From the NCBI RefSeq assembly GCF_022539315.1, contig NC_066329.1, positions 3,695,072 to 3,759,071 on the forward strand: DNA of 64,000 nt, given 5' to 3'. Positions within the stretch are counted from its first letter, which is position 1, and each line of letters begins with the position of its first letter. A program made the translations under genes and the position numbers. Under the pieces are notes generated by a model. It did no database searches, was not told where the DNA came from, and saw nothing but the letters and a program-made list of their open reading frames with translations. The stretch comes from Serinus canaria. Taxonomy: Eukaryota; Chordata; Aves; Passeriformes; Fringillidae. Of this stretch, positions 49,401 to 61,690 are shown piece after piece.

Positions 49401-52400
49401 CACTGGTGCATTTCCAACTACAATACACTTAGCAGCCCAGTCTGCTGGGGATGCACTGCCCTCTCTGTAGGTAAACAGCAGCCAGCTGGGAGGGAGTTGC
49501 TTCCTTCCTGCTTCCAGTTGCTTAGGTCAGGCATGGGTTGAGAACCACCTGAGAGTGAGAGAGAGACTTGGCAAACAGATGTGCAGATGGTGGTGCAAAG
49601 GGAGAAAAATTGAGAAAAATTCCTAGCTGAAAGGAAGATGAGATGAGGGAGAGAAGAGCATCTCTATCAGAGGGGAGAGACAACTGAGAGCAAGAGCATA
49701 GGAATGGAGAGAGGTCAAGGAGAAGGGGCCCTCTGGATGGTGTCTGCTTTTTGTCAGCTGGCCAGGAACTGATGAGGTAAAGGGAGATTTTTGGCAGAGG
49801 CTTAGAGAGCAGTGTACTGAGTGCCTGGGATGTGCTGGTGACTTGCTGTATGTGCAGTGAAAGAAAATCAAATTCTCAGTTCACAACTCTGCTGTTACAT
49901 ATCTCAGTTCTCTGCTTGTCTCTGCATGGTCAGAATACATGTATGTACTTGTTCCTGGCTCTCACCAGCTTCTTCAGAGAGCATAGCTGACTCCTGTCTG
50001 TCTCTGCAGAGGAGTCACTGGCAGCAACAGCAGGCATTTATCTGATAAGCATAGCACCATTCACCTTACAGTATTTGTTTTGTCTTACCTGCAGTTCATG
50101 GCGCAGGGAAAAGCTGGGAGCAGCTCCCCTCCATCCACAGCCTCCAAGCCTGGCAGTCAGCTGGATACCATGCTGGGAAGTCTTCAGTCTGACCTGAATA
50201 AACTGGGTGTAGCTACAGTTGCCAAAGGTGTCTGTGGAGCCTGCAAGAAGCCTATTGCTGGGCAGGTGAGTTGAAGGTGCTGCCTTATTGCTGAACCTTG
50301 GGCTGCAGCTGGGAGTAACGGGGAGGGCTGTTTCGTGAGGCTGGAGAGACTGGAGATGCTGGAGAAACTGAAGTACTCTATTTATCCACTGGCTAGGTAC
50401 GCTGTAAGCTCCTCCAGTGACCTCTACCCTGCCCCTGAGGGACTGCCCTCTCCTGAGATGATAGGTAATTCAGTTTTCATGCTACCCCAGTCCAGGGCTC
50501 ACTTGAGTAGTAGAACTTGTCATTCTTGCTGACCTCCAGCTGGTATCTTGTCATGTGGTCTAGGGGGAGGGAGAGATAGAGTTGTTCTCCAAAATCTGTT
50601 TTCCCAACAGGTAGTTACAGCCATGGGGAAAACCTGGCACCCTGAGCACTTCGTCTGCACCCACTGCCAGGAGGAGATCGGCTCTCGGAACTTCTTTGAG
50701 CGGGATGGGCAGCCCTACTGCGAGAAGGACTATCACAACCTCTTCTCTCCTCGCTGCTACTACTGCAACGGGCCCATCCTTGATGTGAGTTCCTTGGGGG
50801 AGTCACGGTGCTGGCAAGTTGCTGCAGGCCTAGGTGTTAAAATTCCACTTCACCCATGTATCCTGGGTGGAAGGTTTTGTTCTGGGATTTCTGTAGTTGT
50901 TCTGCCCTTCCTTTGAAAGGGAAACAACTTGGCAGAGTCAAATTCTTACACTAGTGAGTGGAGTTGGTCCCTCTTACCTTTGCTGGAGTTCCTTCAGAAC
51001 CCCACATTGCTCCATCATTGCTCAGCTTTTGTTGTTGGTAGCCTGTGGTAACAGGCACCAGTGCTGGTTCTTAGGATTGGATGGGGCCCTGTGTAAGGGA
51101 GGAAGCAGTGCCTAAGATCCTTTTAGGGTAAAAAAAAGTGTGCAGTGGGAAAGTCTGAGTGAGCCAGAGGCAGGGGCAAATTGACTCTGCTCTCTAAAGG
51201 ACAGTCTATTTTAATGCTTGCTCTTGTCAGCCCCAACATTCGTGTGTCCTCTCTCTAGCCCCCCTTACTCACCTCCAAGTCATTTACACGACCTGCACTT
51301 TGTGTTTTCTTCTCAACAGAAAGTGGTGACGGCTTTGGACAGAACATGGCACCCTGAACACTTTTTCTGTGCTCAGTGTGGAGCTTTCTTTGGACCTGAA
51401 GGTATTGCTGGTTTATGCAAGGGGAAAGCCATCTCCCCTCTGAACTGCAGATGAGGGAGTGAGGCAGAGCTGCTTCACAGGGGAGCTACTGGAGTTCCAA
51501 GGGAGCTGTTTATGGGGGAAGGATGATACCAGTAATAATGGCTTCTCCCTGGGGAGGAAGAACATGCCTCTGCTGGGATGGGAAGGGAACAGAACAAGAA
51601 ACAGCTCTAGCTGCTCTATGTGTTAGCAGGAGGAAGGATGATCCTACCCACATGGGTTACCCTGCACAGGTTGTGTGACCACAGGTGAGGATGAGGAGCT
51701 GATCCCTTTGCCTCTCCTCTCTTCTGGCAGGATTTCATGAGAAGGATGGCAAAGCCTATTGCCGCAAGGACTACTTTGATATGTTTGCTCCCAAGTGTGG
51801 AGGCTGTGCCCGGGCTATCCTGGAAAACTACATCTCTGCCTTGAACACCCTGTGGCACCCTGAGTGCTTTGTCTGTCGGGTAAGAAACCCAAGGTCCTTT
51901 GCTGCTGCTGTATGACCCCTCTTGTTTCCACCCTGAGGCATCTGTCCCATATTGGGGTAAGGTGTCTGTGGGGTAGTGAAGGGCAGCCAGCCCCACAACA
52001 TAAAAACATGCCAGCAACAAAACATCTTCTTGTTCTCTTTCTGTTTATATTAAACTTTGGAGTTGCTTTGCTCTTTCTGTTCCCAGCCTTAACTATGGGC
52101 TTCTGCAGCAGCTTACAGATAGAGATATTTTCTGTGACCTTTAAATAATTAAAAGCTAAGTTTCTCTCTGAGCACTTGCCTCAGCAATCAGATTTTGAGG
52201 ATATTCCTCCCATGCTCCATCTGAAAATGTAAACTAATGAGAGTGACCTTGTTCAGACAAACATGCAAGTCAATGAAATAGTGGCAGGCTCCACACAACA
52301 GGCATAATAAACAGGAGTACTGCAGATTAAATGCTTGGCACTCTTTCAGAGAGCATTGCAAATATTAACTCTTACCATCCCCAAGAGATGAGCCAAATCA

Positions 52401-54096
52401 GCCACCGTTTCCTAGAGTGGGAGAGAAGGCAGAAACCAGATCAAGCAGCCGGAACCACAAGCTGCTGATTCCTGTTGTGATGCTCAGAGCAGACAGTCAC
52501 CAACCCCTTGGGACTGTCTGTGGCTCCTGCAGTGGTGTGCACAGTGAGGCAGAAGCTGTGCCTGAATGGGGCTGGTTAGGGCCATGTCTTCTTATGCAGA
52601 GATTGAGACTTTATCAAGCAGTTCTGTTTTCCTTTCCCCCTGCTGAGGCCTGAATTAGTGAGGCCAGAACAGATTTCTTCCAGGCCACAAGATGTGATTC
52701 TCTTCCTGTTTCTGCAAAAGCAGAGCAAACTTTTCAGCTGTTCTGCTGACTGAAGGAAGAGACTGTCCACTGAAGTAACTGTCAGCATTGGTAAAGTCTT
52801 GGACTTGCTGTAGACAAGCTGCATTCTCCTGGTACTGCCCATGGCTCTGCATGCTGTTTGCTGGACTCTTGTCCACACGCTGGGAGCCAGCTGTGTGTGA
52901 TACTCAGTGTGCTCCCTGGGGAAGAGGACAGCAAAACCAGGGTTCAGGAAACTGGCTCCTCTGGGTCTTGCTGCTGATATATTTGGTAAATCTGGCAGTG
53001 TCCTAAACTCCCTCCCATACTCTGCTGTCTCAGTTTCCCACTTTTACAAGTAGAGGAGTCTCCCCAGTCTGGTGGGGACAGTGGGTGCTTCTGTTGTGAG
53101 TTCTGCAGTGAAGTGTCCTCAGCTGCCTGATGCTGAGGGGAGGGAGCAGCTCTGAACATTTATTAGGACATAGCTGGTGTATCCTCCTCTGCTTATCTAT
53201 TCAACATCATTAGCACTACAGAACAAACAGTTTCTCCCAGCAGTGACCCATGTGTAACTGGAAATATTTCAGGCTGGACAATCTTTTGCAGAGTGTACCT
53301 GCCTAATGCCAGCCATTCTGGGGAGGTCACTCATAAAGATTAATTGTGCCTGATTTTCTCAGCTGGAACCAGTCCCATGCTCATCAGGATTCTGCTGCAT
53401 GAAAGTCTGTTGGTCCTGTTTTCTGCTTGCCCTTGTGGGGAAGCTGGAGTGAAGGGAAAAAAAAAGCCACGGAATGGTGCTGCAGTGTTTCCCATCTCAG
53501 GGCAGGAATATTCTCCTTTTTCCTGGCTGGATACTTCTGATAACTCATCCATAGTATTTTCTTTGTAGAAGTGAAGCCAGCTGGGTGAAGGAGCTGATTA
53601 ATTCCCTTGCCTGTGTCTGTATCTGTCCATTTCTTAGGGTTTATTTTGGAAGCTGTTCCTGATGGACAGAGTTTGGCTCTGGATAACTGGGCGGTGCTGA
53701 AAGGCAGCAGTTCACCTGCCCACAGCACAGCTGGGCTGTGCCATAGAGCAGAGGATGCTTGTAGAGCTGCCCCTCCCCACCACCCCAGCTTCTCATACAA
53801 CCTGTCCCCTTTGCTTTGTCCTGCTGCAGGAATGTTTCACCCCGTTTGTCAATGGCAGCTTCTTCGAGCACGACGGGCAGCCCTACTGCGAGGTGCATTA
53901 CCACGAGCGCCGCGGCTCGCTCTGCTCCGGCTGCCAGAAGCCCATCACAGGACGCTGCATCACTGCTATGGGCAAGAAATTCCACCCAGAACACTTTGTC
54001 TGTGCCTTCTGCCTCAAGCAGCTCAACAAAGGAACCTTCAAGGAGCAGAACGACAAGCCCTACTGCCAGAACTGCTTCCTCAAGCTCTTCTGTTAG
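12223..54096 (+). CDS. PXN: PXN, paxillin, canonical (alpha-type) isoform, 11 coding exons
   Basis: Paxillin is a focal-adhesion scaffold linking integrin signalling through FAK, vinculin, GIT/PIX and Crk. Coding exons: 12223-12235, 36169-36395, 36853-36968, 38831-38970, 39353-39554, 40026-40161, 50095-50265, 50611-50784, 51320-51401, 51731-51879, 53830-54096. All have GT-AG ends and consistent phases, giving 1677 nt or 558 residues (human alpha is 557). Five LD motifs are visible: LD1 at 3-12 (LDALLADLE), LD2 at 141-156 ([12 protein letters not shown]), LD3 at 216-230 ([10 protein letters not shown]), LD4 at 262-278 ([12 protein letters not shown]) and LD5 at about 301-317 ([12 protein letters not shown]). 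FAK/Src tyrosine sites are kept at 31 (EETPYSY) and 118 (EEEHVYSF), with a Pro-rich SH3-binding stretch near 46-53. Four LIM zinc domains run from Cys325 to the C-terminus (ends KLFC). Exon 1 encodes only MDDL plus one base, so exon 2 lies 24 kb away. Optional exons lie between exons 6 and 7. Confidence 0.97.
12735..12762. repeat. 28-bp palindrome at the start of PXN intron 1
   Basis: The arms ATTATACGGTTTC (12735-12747) and GAAACCGTGTAAT (12750-12762) are inverted repeats with one mismatch and a 2-base spacer. It may be a dimeric binding site or a hairpin. The function is unknown. Confidence 0.7.
16401..16496 (+). repeat. (CT)n microsatellite and polypyrimidine tract
   Basis: A CT dinucleotide run from about 16401 to 16452 continues into C- and T-rich sequence to about 16496. 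It is a purine/pyrimidine mirror tract that could form triplex DNA. Confidence 0.9.
16723..16749 (+). repeat. G-run, possible G-quadruplex
   Basis: Consecutive G-tracts (GGGTGGGGGGGGAGGGGGGG, then GGAGGAGG) lie on the plus, transcribed-sense strand of PXN intron 1. This is enough for a G4 structure in DNA or pre-mRNA. Confidence 0.7.
17530..17610 (+). repeat. Probable MIR fragment
   Basis: TTTCTCTGTCGGTGAAACAG followed by GGGTAATTACTCCTTACCTG resembles the MIR block TTTCCTCATCTGTAAAATGGGG-ATAATA-TACCTACC. It is diverged and identified by eye only. Confidence 0.4.
19339..19359 (+). repeat. T21 homopolymer in PXN intron 1
   Basis: An uninterrupted run of 21 T follows GCC and precedes CCTAG. 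No retroposon body is recognised beside it. Confidence 0.9.
22736..22775 (+). repeat. Perfect tandem duplication of a 20-bp unit
   Basis: The unit CTTTTAATGAATTCAGAATT occurs twice head to tail (22736-22755 and 22756-22775) with no mismatch, suggesting a recent slippage or duplication event. Confidence 0.9.
27222..27246 (+). repeat. (CAGA)n tetranucleotide microsatellite
   Basis: About six CAGA units in PXN intron 1. A short near-duplication of GGTGATGTTAATGG follows at about 27310-27342. Confidence 0.85.
33250..34330 (+). promoter_or_regulatory. Moderately GC- and CpG-rich block in PXN intron 1, possible alternative promoter
   Basis: CpG frequency is visibly higher than in the surrounding intron (for example 33480-33560, 33640-33740 and 34020-34080), about 2 kb upstream of exon 2. 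Such blocks can mark alternative first exons or enhancers. I see no alternative start codon with a convincing donor, so the call rests on base composition only. Confidence 0.3.
39035..39071 (+). repeat. Perfect 15-bp inverted repeat (hairpin) in a PXN intron
   Basis: Arm TTCTTTCCAACATCC at 39035-39049 and its exact complement GGATGTTGGAAAGAA at 39057-39071 flank a 7-base loop (TTAGTGA). It lies 65 bp downstream of the exon 4 donor. It is too short for a typical pre-miRNA but stable as an RNA stem-loop. Confidence 0.85.
43265..43420 (+). repeat. MIR SINE fragment
   Basis: TGACCTGCTGTGTGAGCTTG, then CTGAGTCTCCCTTTCTAAGA and AGGAGTAGTAATACTTTGTC follow the MIR consensus order (TGTGTGACCTTGGGCAAGTC, CTGAGCCTCAGTTTCC, ATAATAGTACC). 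It lies in the intron between PXN constitutive exons 6 and 7. Confidence 0.55.
44241..45275 (+). CDS. PXN: PXN alternative exon A (long-isoform insert, about 345 codons)
   Basis: A pyrimidine-rich tract and TTTTGCAG (44233-44240) precede an open frame starting ACT AGT TCC ([10 protein letters not shown]) in phase 0, matching the phase-0 end of PXN exon 6 (SDFK). The frame is open to a TGA at 45288-45290. The protein is Ser/Pro/Glu-rich and looks disordered, with a Pro cluster [10 protein letters not shown] and an LD-like segment [12 protein letters not shown]. The 3' boundary is uncertain. No good GT donor exists near the end; CAG|GCAGGC at 45275/45276 is a phase-0 GC-type donor, and AAG|GTATAC at 45054/45055 is another option. 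Without a donor the reading would end the protein at 45290. The insertion point is the same Lys|Phe junction as in mammalian paxillin beta and gamma. Confidence 0.65.
46074..46340 (+). CDS. PXN: PXN alternative exon B (89 codons)
   Basis: Acceptor TCATTTAG|ATAAAA opens a phase-0 frame ([16 protein letters not shown]...) that closes at AAG|GTAGAA (46340/46341), also phase 0. 267 nt, so it can be included or skipped without a shift. It contains basic SPRRKLGP and an amphipathic helix-like segment [11 protein letters not shown] that resembles an LD motif without the Asp, then [12 protein letters not shown]. Open frame, codon usage and splice sites all support a real exon. Confidence 0.75.
46871..47278 (+). 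CDS. PXN: PXN alternative exon C (136 codons)
   Basis: Acceptor TCTTTCTAG|GTGGTT starts a phase-0 frame ([10 protein letters not shown]...). The middle is Ser/Pro-rich. The end, [12 protein letters not shown] followed by [20 protein letters not shown], is non-repetitive and looks strongly constrained. The likely end is CAG|GCAGGC at 47278/47279, a GC-type donor in phase 0 with the same hexamer as exon A. The frame stays open past it to about 47340. With A, B and C included the insert is 570 residues and paxillin would be about 1128 residues. Confidence 0.7.
47875..48240 (+). other. Possible further PXN alternative exon(s), unproven
   Basis: After CTTTCTAG (47867-47874) a phase-0 frame reads [20 protein letters not shown] and stays open to about 48045. 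After CTCATAG at 48088 a second phase-0 frame reads [20 protein letters not shown] and stays open beyond 48300. Both have protein-like composition, but I find no confident donor for either, so they may be chance frames. Confidence 0.25.
52325..52440 (-). repeat. Probable MIR fragment
   Basis: GCTTGGCACTCTTTCAGAGA, GCAAATATTAACTCTTACCA and TCCCCAAGAGATGAG follow the reverse complement of the MIR 3' half (TGCCTGGCAC-GTGCTTA-TATTAACTCATTTAAT). Diverged. It lies in the intron before the last PXN exon. Confidence 0.4.
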
Positions 54097-55894
54097 AGGC
54101 ACTATAGATGGGCCCTCAAGCATCTTTCTGCCACCCCCTTGGCAGTTCTGTCTCTCTGAACATTACTGTGACTTAGGAACCTTACCAGGCAGGGGAGGAG
54201 GGGGGTGGGGGGTGGGAAGTGCTGCTATGGAGAGGCAGTAGATCCAGAGATGAGATGGACCATTAAACTGGAAACACCCTTGCTGTGTCTCAGAAGAGAG
54301 AGGCTGAGATCCCTCATTATGGTGTGTGTGTCTGTGTGTGTGACTGACAGCTGAGCTTAGCTCGAGGGCTCTAACAGGGAGATTTTCCCAGCCCCCTCCT
54401 GGCAGCAGGAGGCTTTGCCAGTACATTTCAGCCTGTGTCAGCTCTCTGAGCAAATGGTGACACTTGCAGACAACACAACCCTCTGCTTTGACACCTCATT
54501 CTCAGGCTTTTGCCTGCTCGTGTGCAGGGTGAGTGACAGCACAGGGCGGCCACCCTGTGACCTCAGTGCCACCCTGGCTCTCCTCACAGAGTTACATGGT
54601 GTGTGTGACTTGCTGAGCAGGCAGCCAAGACCCTGCAAGGGTCTCTCCAGTTCCATTACACTGAAAGGAGATAATACCACTTACTCTTTTTTTAATTAAG
54701 AGGAATCAAGATGTTACTGTGTGGGGTGGTTTTCCTTTTTTTCCCTAGTTTGTTACTCCCTTTCTCAATGCCTTTTCTCAGCACACTGGAGCAGGAGGTG
54801 GGGTAAGCCCCAACCATCCCTCAGCACTGTTGTGCTCTCCTGTGGGGACGTGCAGCTCCATAGGCACCCAGGCCAGCTCAGGGAATCTGCTCCCCTCACC
54901 TGCTGCTCCTGGGAGAGGAAGAGGCATCACCCCTTCTTTAAACACAGGTGCAGAGAGGTTAGAGCAGCCTTTTTCATCCAGCCCTGTCATGAGCGAGTGT
55001 GACGTTTGTGTGTTTATCTGGCCTGGAACTCTCCCATCTATCAGGGCCTGAATCTGTCACAAGAATGGCTGAAAGGAAGGGTTTAAGAAGCCAGGAAAAA
55101 AAAAAAAGTCATAAATTTATATCCTTTCTTCTTCCAGTTTGCTAAGAATACCTATCAGCCCTTTGGTGTTTCCCTTTTCTGTGCTCTTGTTAAATATGTT
55201 CTACTGAGAGATGCTACAGCAATAACCTTTTATATTGACTGTTACTGGTATAACGAGTCCTGGGGGTCAGGTGTGCATGACACACTTGGAGTTTTACTAT
55301 CAAAGTGAATACTGTATCCTGTCTTTGATAAGAACTGTAGATTTCTACACTGATTTTGAATTCATATCTAATTTACTTTTAATCCTCTTATACAGAAATT
55401 GGTTTTGAAGTGATTTTAAGAAAGCAACTTTTATATCAAGCTGTGCTGTTCTAGGCAGTGTGCCAGTTGGGCTGGTTTACTGCATCTGTAATCTCAATGC
55501 TTTATTAAGCCTAACTAACATTCAATATTTCCTTTTTTTTGCGGGTTGGGAGGGGCTGGAATCTATGGGCAAGGGAACATGACTTGTATTTTTTTTTCTA
55601 GCACAGGCAGGTGAACTGTGAATAGATTTGGGGTGTTTTTTTCCTCCTCTGGGTCACCTAAAGGTATAATTTTGGTTTTTATTGTAATCTGTAAACTGCT
55701 GTATTTGAATCACCTGCCGTTCTCCCAAAGCCCAGCTTCCAGGATGTTAAAAGTGAGTCTTAATAGGGGGGGAAAGAGTTCAGATCTTTTACCTTGGTTT
55801 CCTTCTTCAGCTGCCTGAAACTAGAACAGGGTTAACTGGGGAAGGGGCTCCTTTCTTTCTGTGAGAGAAAAGTCTTGTGACTGAGGAGAAAAAA

Positions 55895-56055
55895 ACTGGG
55901 AGACACAGTCTGTTCCTGACTAACTGTGCAGCTTTGGGCCAGTCACTAAGTTTTACTGTGCCTCAGTTTCCCCATCTGTAAAATGGGGGCAGTTTAGCCT
56001 GGATTTGTGAGGTTATTGTGAGACCTAGTTCATGTTTGGTAAAGCACTCTTAGGT
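55895..56055 (+). repeat. MIR (CORE-SINE) in the PXN 3' UTR
   Basis: This is the clearest MIR in the window: CAGCTTTGGGCCAGTCACTA, then CCTCAGTTTCCCCATCTGTA followed by AAATGGGGGCAG, then GTGAGGTTATTGTGAGACC and GGTAAAGCACTC, in consensus order. It is an ancient amniote SINE now carried in mRNA sequence. Confidence 0.85.
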
Positions 56056-57167
56056 CTCTGGCTGGAGGGTGCTGTGGAGAGGGAAGCACTGTGCTGAAAT
56101 TCGCAGGGGCATTCTGTGGTACCAGCCCTGGGAGCAGTGTTTGGAATTCCTGCTCCAGAGAGCTGCAGCTCTGTCACCGTTGGCATCTGGCTGTGTTTGC
56201 AGCTCAGCAGGTGCATTATAGGGCTCCAGGGATGGCTGTGTCAGGAACCAGCCCTGAAACCCATGGGTCACTGTCCCATGTAACCTTGTCACGGTGCTGT
56301 GCTGCCCTGCTCAGGTCACTGAAACTGCCCCACGAATTTTCCCCAACAAACCAACCTCCGTGTGTGGGTGTGAGGCCAGAGGGAGCTGTGGGAGCACTGG
56401 AGCTGTGTCAGCTGGGCTGAGCACAGCTCTGGGAAATTCTTGAGGCAAGAGGCCTTGTGCATTTGCCTTTTCATCTTCTAAGTCTATTTGACTTAATATG
56501 GATGTTCCTAAGCTGCCTGTGTTTATCTCTGGAATGATCAACTTCCTTGGTGTGCTGAGGGGACACACAGCTGTTGTGTGCAGATGCTGGAGAGGGGTGA
56601 GATGTTTCTGGCACTCCCACTTTGTGTGACACCTACAAACTGTAATCCGGTGCCTCAGTCTCCCTGTCTGGGGAGTCTTTAACCTACCTCACTGCTAGCT
56701 GAGGCTTTGTCAGTGACACTTGTGGCACCCCTGGGTGCAGGGTGCTGTGTGGGGTGTGTGGTGCTGAGAGGAGGCTCCTCTGGCCTTAGTGCTTAACCGA
56801 GATGATGTCACACTTACCTTCTGCCTTCATCTGGTGTCTGATATGCTGGCATGCCACACCGATGCTACTCTGCCAAATAATGCCTGGTGGTGGATGCGGC
56901 TGCTGAGGGTGTCCAAAATGCCTGTTCTTCAGTCCAGGTGCGGTTTTAGGGTAGCACGGCCGCTGTTGGGCTGGGGGTGCTCCGGCAGGGTGTGTGTGTG
57001 CACCCCCGGGCCAGGCGCTACCCCTGGGGAAGGCCTTTCCCATCATGTACTGGGCTGGGTTGGGGGAAGCTCCGCTGGGTCGACAATTATTTGATTCTTT
57101 CCTCCCTTGTAAACTTCTAACTCCGCTTTTTTTTTCTCTCTCCATTTAAAATTCTTGCAGTTAAGCC

Positions 57168-57173
57168 AATAAA
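57168..57173 (+). terminator. PXN: PXN polyadenylation signal
   Basis: AATAAA within AAGCCAATAAAATTTTTACC, followed at about 57200 by GTGTCGCGGTTGTTTTC, a possible GU/U-rich downstream element. It is the only clear signal between the PXN stop and the RPLP0 promoter, leaving about 300 bp between the two transcription units. Confidence 0.65.
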
Positions 57174-57305
57174 ATTTTTACCATTATATTCACGCCTGTG
57201 TCGCGGTTGTTTTCCGCCCCCGAGCTTGTGAGGGTCAGGAGCCCGGGCGGGCCCCTCAGGGCTGAGGGAGGGAGAGAGGGAGGGAGGGGCAGTGCGCTCC
57301 TCCGG

Positions 57306-57318
57306 CCACCAGGGGGCG
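57306..57318 (+). promoter_or_regulatory. Strong CTCF-consensus motif between PXN and RPLP0
   Basis: CCACCAGGGGGCG matches the core CTCF consensus (CCASYAGRKGGCR) at essentially every position. It lies between the PXN polyA signal and the RPLP0 promoter in CpG-rich DNA, a natural place for an insulator between tightly packed genes. Motif evidence only. Confidence 0.65.
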
Positions 57319-57414
57319 ACGCGCGCCCAGTCGTGCGCTCTCCTGCGCCGTTCGCGCCTTCCGCTGGCGTCACGCGCTTCCCACAGAGCGGCAGATGATT
57401 GACGCGGCGGGCAG

Positions 57415-57526
57415 CCAATGAGCTGAGGGCAGGCAGCACCGCGGCGCTCTGCGATTGGTCGTGAGTCGCGGTATAAAATGAGACAAGCCCACCCTGCGGC
57501 CTTTCTTTCCCGGAGCCCTCGTGGAG
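57415..57526 (+). promoter_or_regulatory. RPLP0: RPLP0 core promoter and 5'TOP exon 1
   Basis: CCAAT at 57415-57419, an inverted CCAAT (ATTGG) near 57453-57457, and TATAAAA at 57472-57478 precede a pyrimidine tract CTTTCTTTCCC at 57501. The tract is the expected 5'-terminal oligopyrimidine start of a ribosomal-protein mRNA, which is translationally controlled by mTORC1 through LARP1. The probable non-coding exon 1 is 57501-57526, ending GTGGAG|GTGCGG. Confidence 0.75.
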
Positions 57527-57763
57527 GTGCGGGCGCAGCCCGGCGGCTCCGGGGTCTGGGTGGGGCTGAGGGGCCGCTGAGGGGAGCGGACCGGGACCAG
57601 GAGCAGGAGCGGGATCTTGGCCGCGGCTGGACTATGGGGTTGGGAGCGCTGGGCCCCAGGGCAGATAGAAGGGATGGGTGGGGACCCACCTGAGCCGCTC
57701 TTCTTCCTGGCAGGTCCCAGCTCGTCTTTAAACCCACCGGGCGATCCTTGGAGCACCGCCGAG

Positions 57764-60847
<3,084 letters not shown>

Positions 60848-60891
60848 CAGCAGCCACCCTCTGCCTCTGTCAGAGTTGGCCCGATGGGAGA

Positions 60892-60897
60892 AATAAA
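60892..60897 (+). terminator. RPLP0: RPLP0 polyadenylation signal
   Basis: AATAAA 45 nt after the stop codon (TAA 60845-60847), followed within 30 nt by TTCATGTGTGCCTG, a GU-rich downstream element. This gives the very short 3'UTR typical of ribosomal-protein mRNAs. Confidence 0.85.
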
Positions 60898-60979
60898 AAG
60901 CTATTTTACACTTTCATGTGTGCCTGCATCGATGGTGTAGTCTCCGTATCAGCTGGGGTTTGGGAAGGGTGTAACCCGA

Positions 60980-61690
60980 GGGGCCCTGCGCTCCAGGGCG
61001 AGGGTTGTTCTCGGCCCGGGGCACGGCAGGGGAGCGGTTGTGCCCCGGCCGCGGGTGCTGCAGGGGAGCAGTTGTGCTCGGGGTCGCGGCGCAGATCTCC
61101 CCGGCCGGGCCGAGCACCGGCCTTGCCCGCAGCCCGTTTGGGCGGTGCAGCCGCCGTCCGTCCGTCCCGTCCCGTTCTTTTCCGATTCGCGGCGCGGCCG
61201 GGGCTCCCGGGCCGGGCGGGCAGCGCCCATCGCCGTGGCGTCGGGCCCGCCCCGGAAGCCGCTACCGGTTCCGGGGTCGCGGCGGAGCGATGGCGGCCGA
61301 CACGCAGGTGAGTGCCGGACGGGCCGCTCAGGGTCCGGCCCGGACAGGGGAGAGCGGTCGGGGCTGAGCCCGGGGCCGTGCCTCGTTCCGCTCGCGCCCC
61401 GCCGCGCCCTCGGCCCGGCTGCGGGGCCCGGCCCCGCGCCCGAAGCCGCCCGGGGACGTGGCAGCCGGGGCGGGCCCCGTCGAGCCGCCCGCACCGCGCC
61501 GTGCCCGGCCCGCGGGAAGGGGCCGCCGCCGGGGAGCCCGGGCGGAGCGGGGCCGACCGGGCCCGGCCCGACGGAGGCCCGGCACGAATCGCGTCCCGCC
61601 CGGCTGCGGCGCCGTGTGCGGCTATTCCCGGTTCGCACCGCCCGGCCGCGGTGTGACCGCTCCCTGTGCCCCGGCTGTGGGACCGCCGGC
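60980..61690 (+). promoter_or_regulatory. GCN1: GCN1 CpG island and promoter
   Basis: Dense CpG and GC from just after the RPLP0 polyA site through the first GCN1 exon and into intron 1, with no TATA box. The start codon is at 61290. Head-to-tail spacing from the RPLP0 cleavage site to the GCN1 ATG is about 375 bp. Long open frames on both strands here are compositional artefacts. Confidence 0.75.

Larger units (their letters stand above)
54097..57190 (+). other. PXN: PXN 3' UTR (about 3.1 kb)
   Basis: From the paxillin stop (TAG 54094-54096) I find no other gene until the RPLP0 promoter, and the first plus-strand AATAAA that I see is at 57168. The stretch holds a MIR at 55895-56055, a partial MIR-like piece near 56640-56690, and GT-rich simple sequence at 54320-54342. 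No splice sites or coding frames stand out. Confidence 0.65.
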
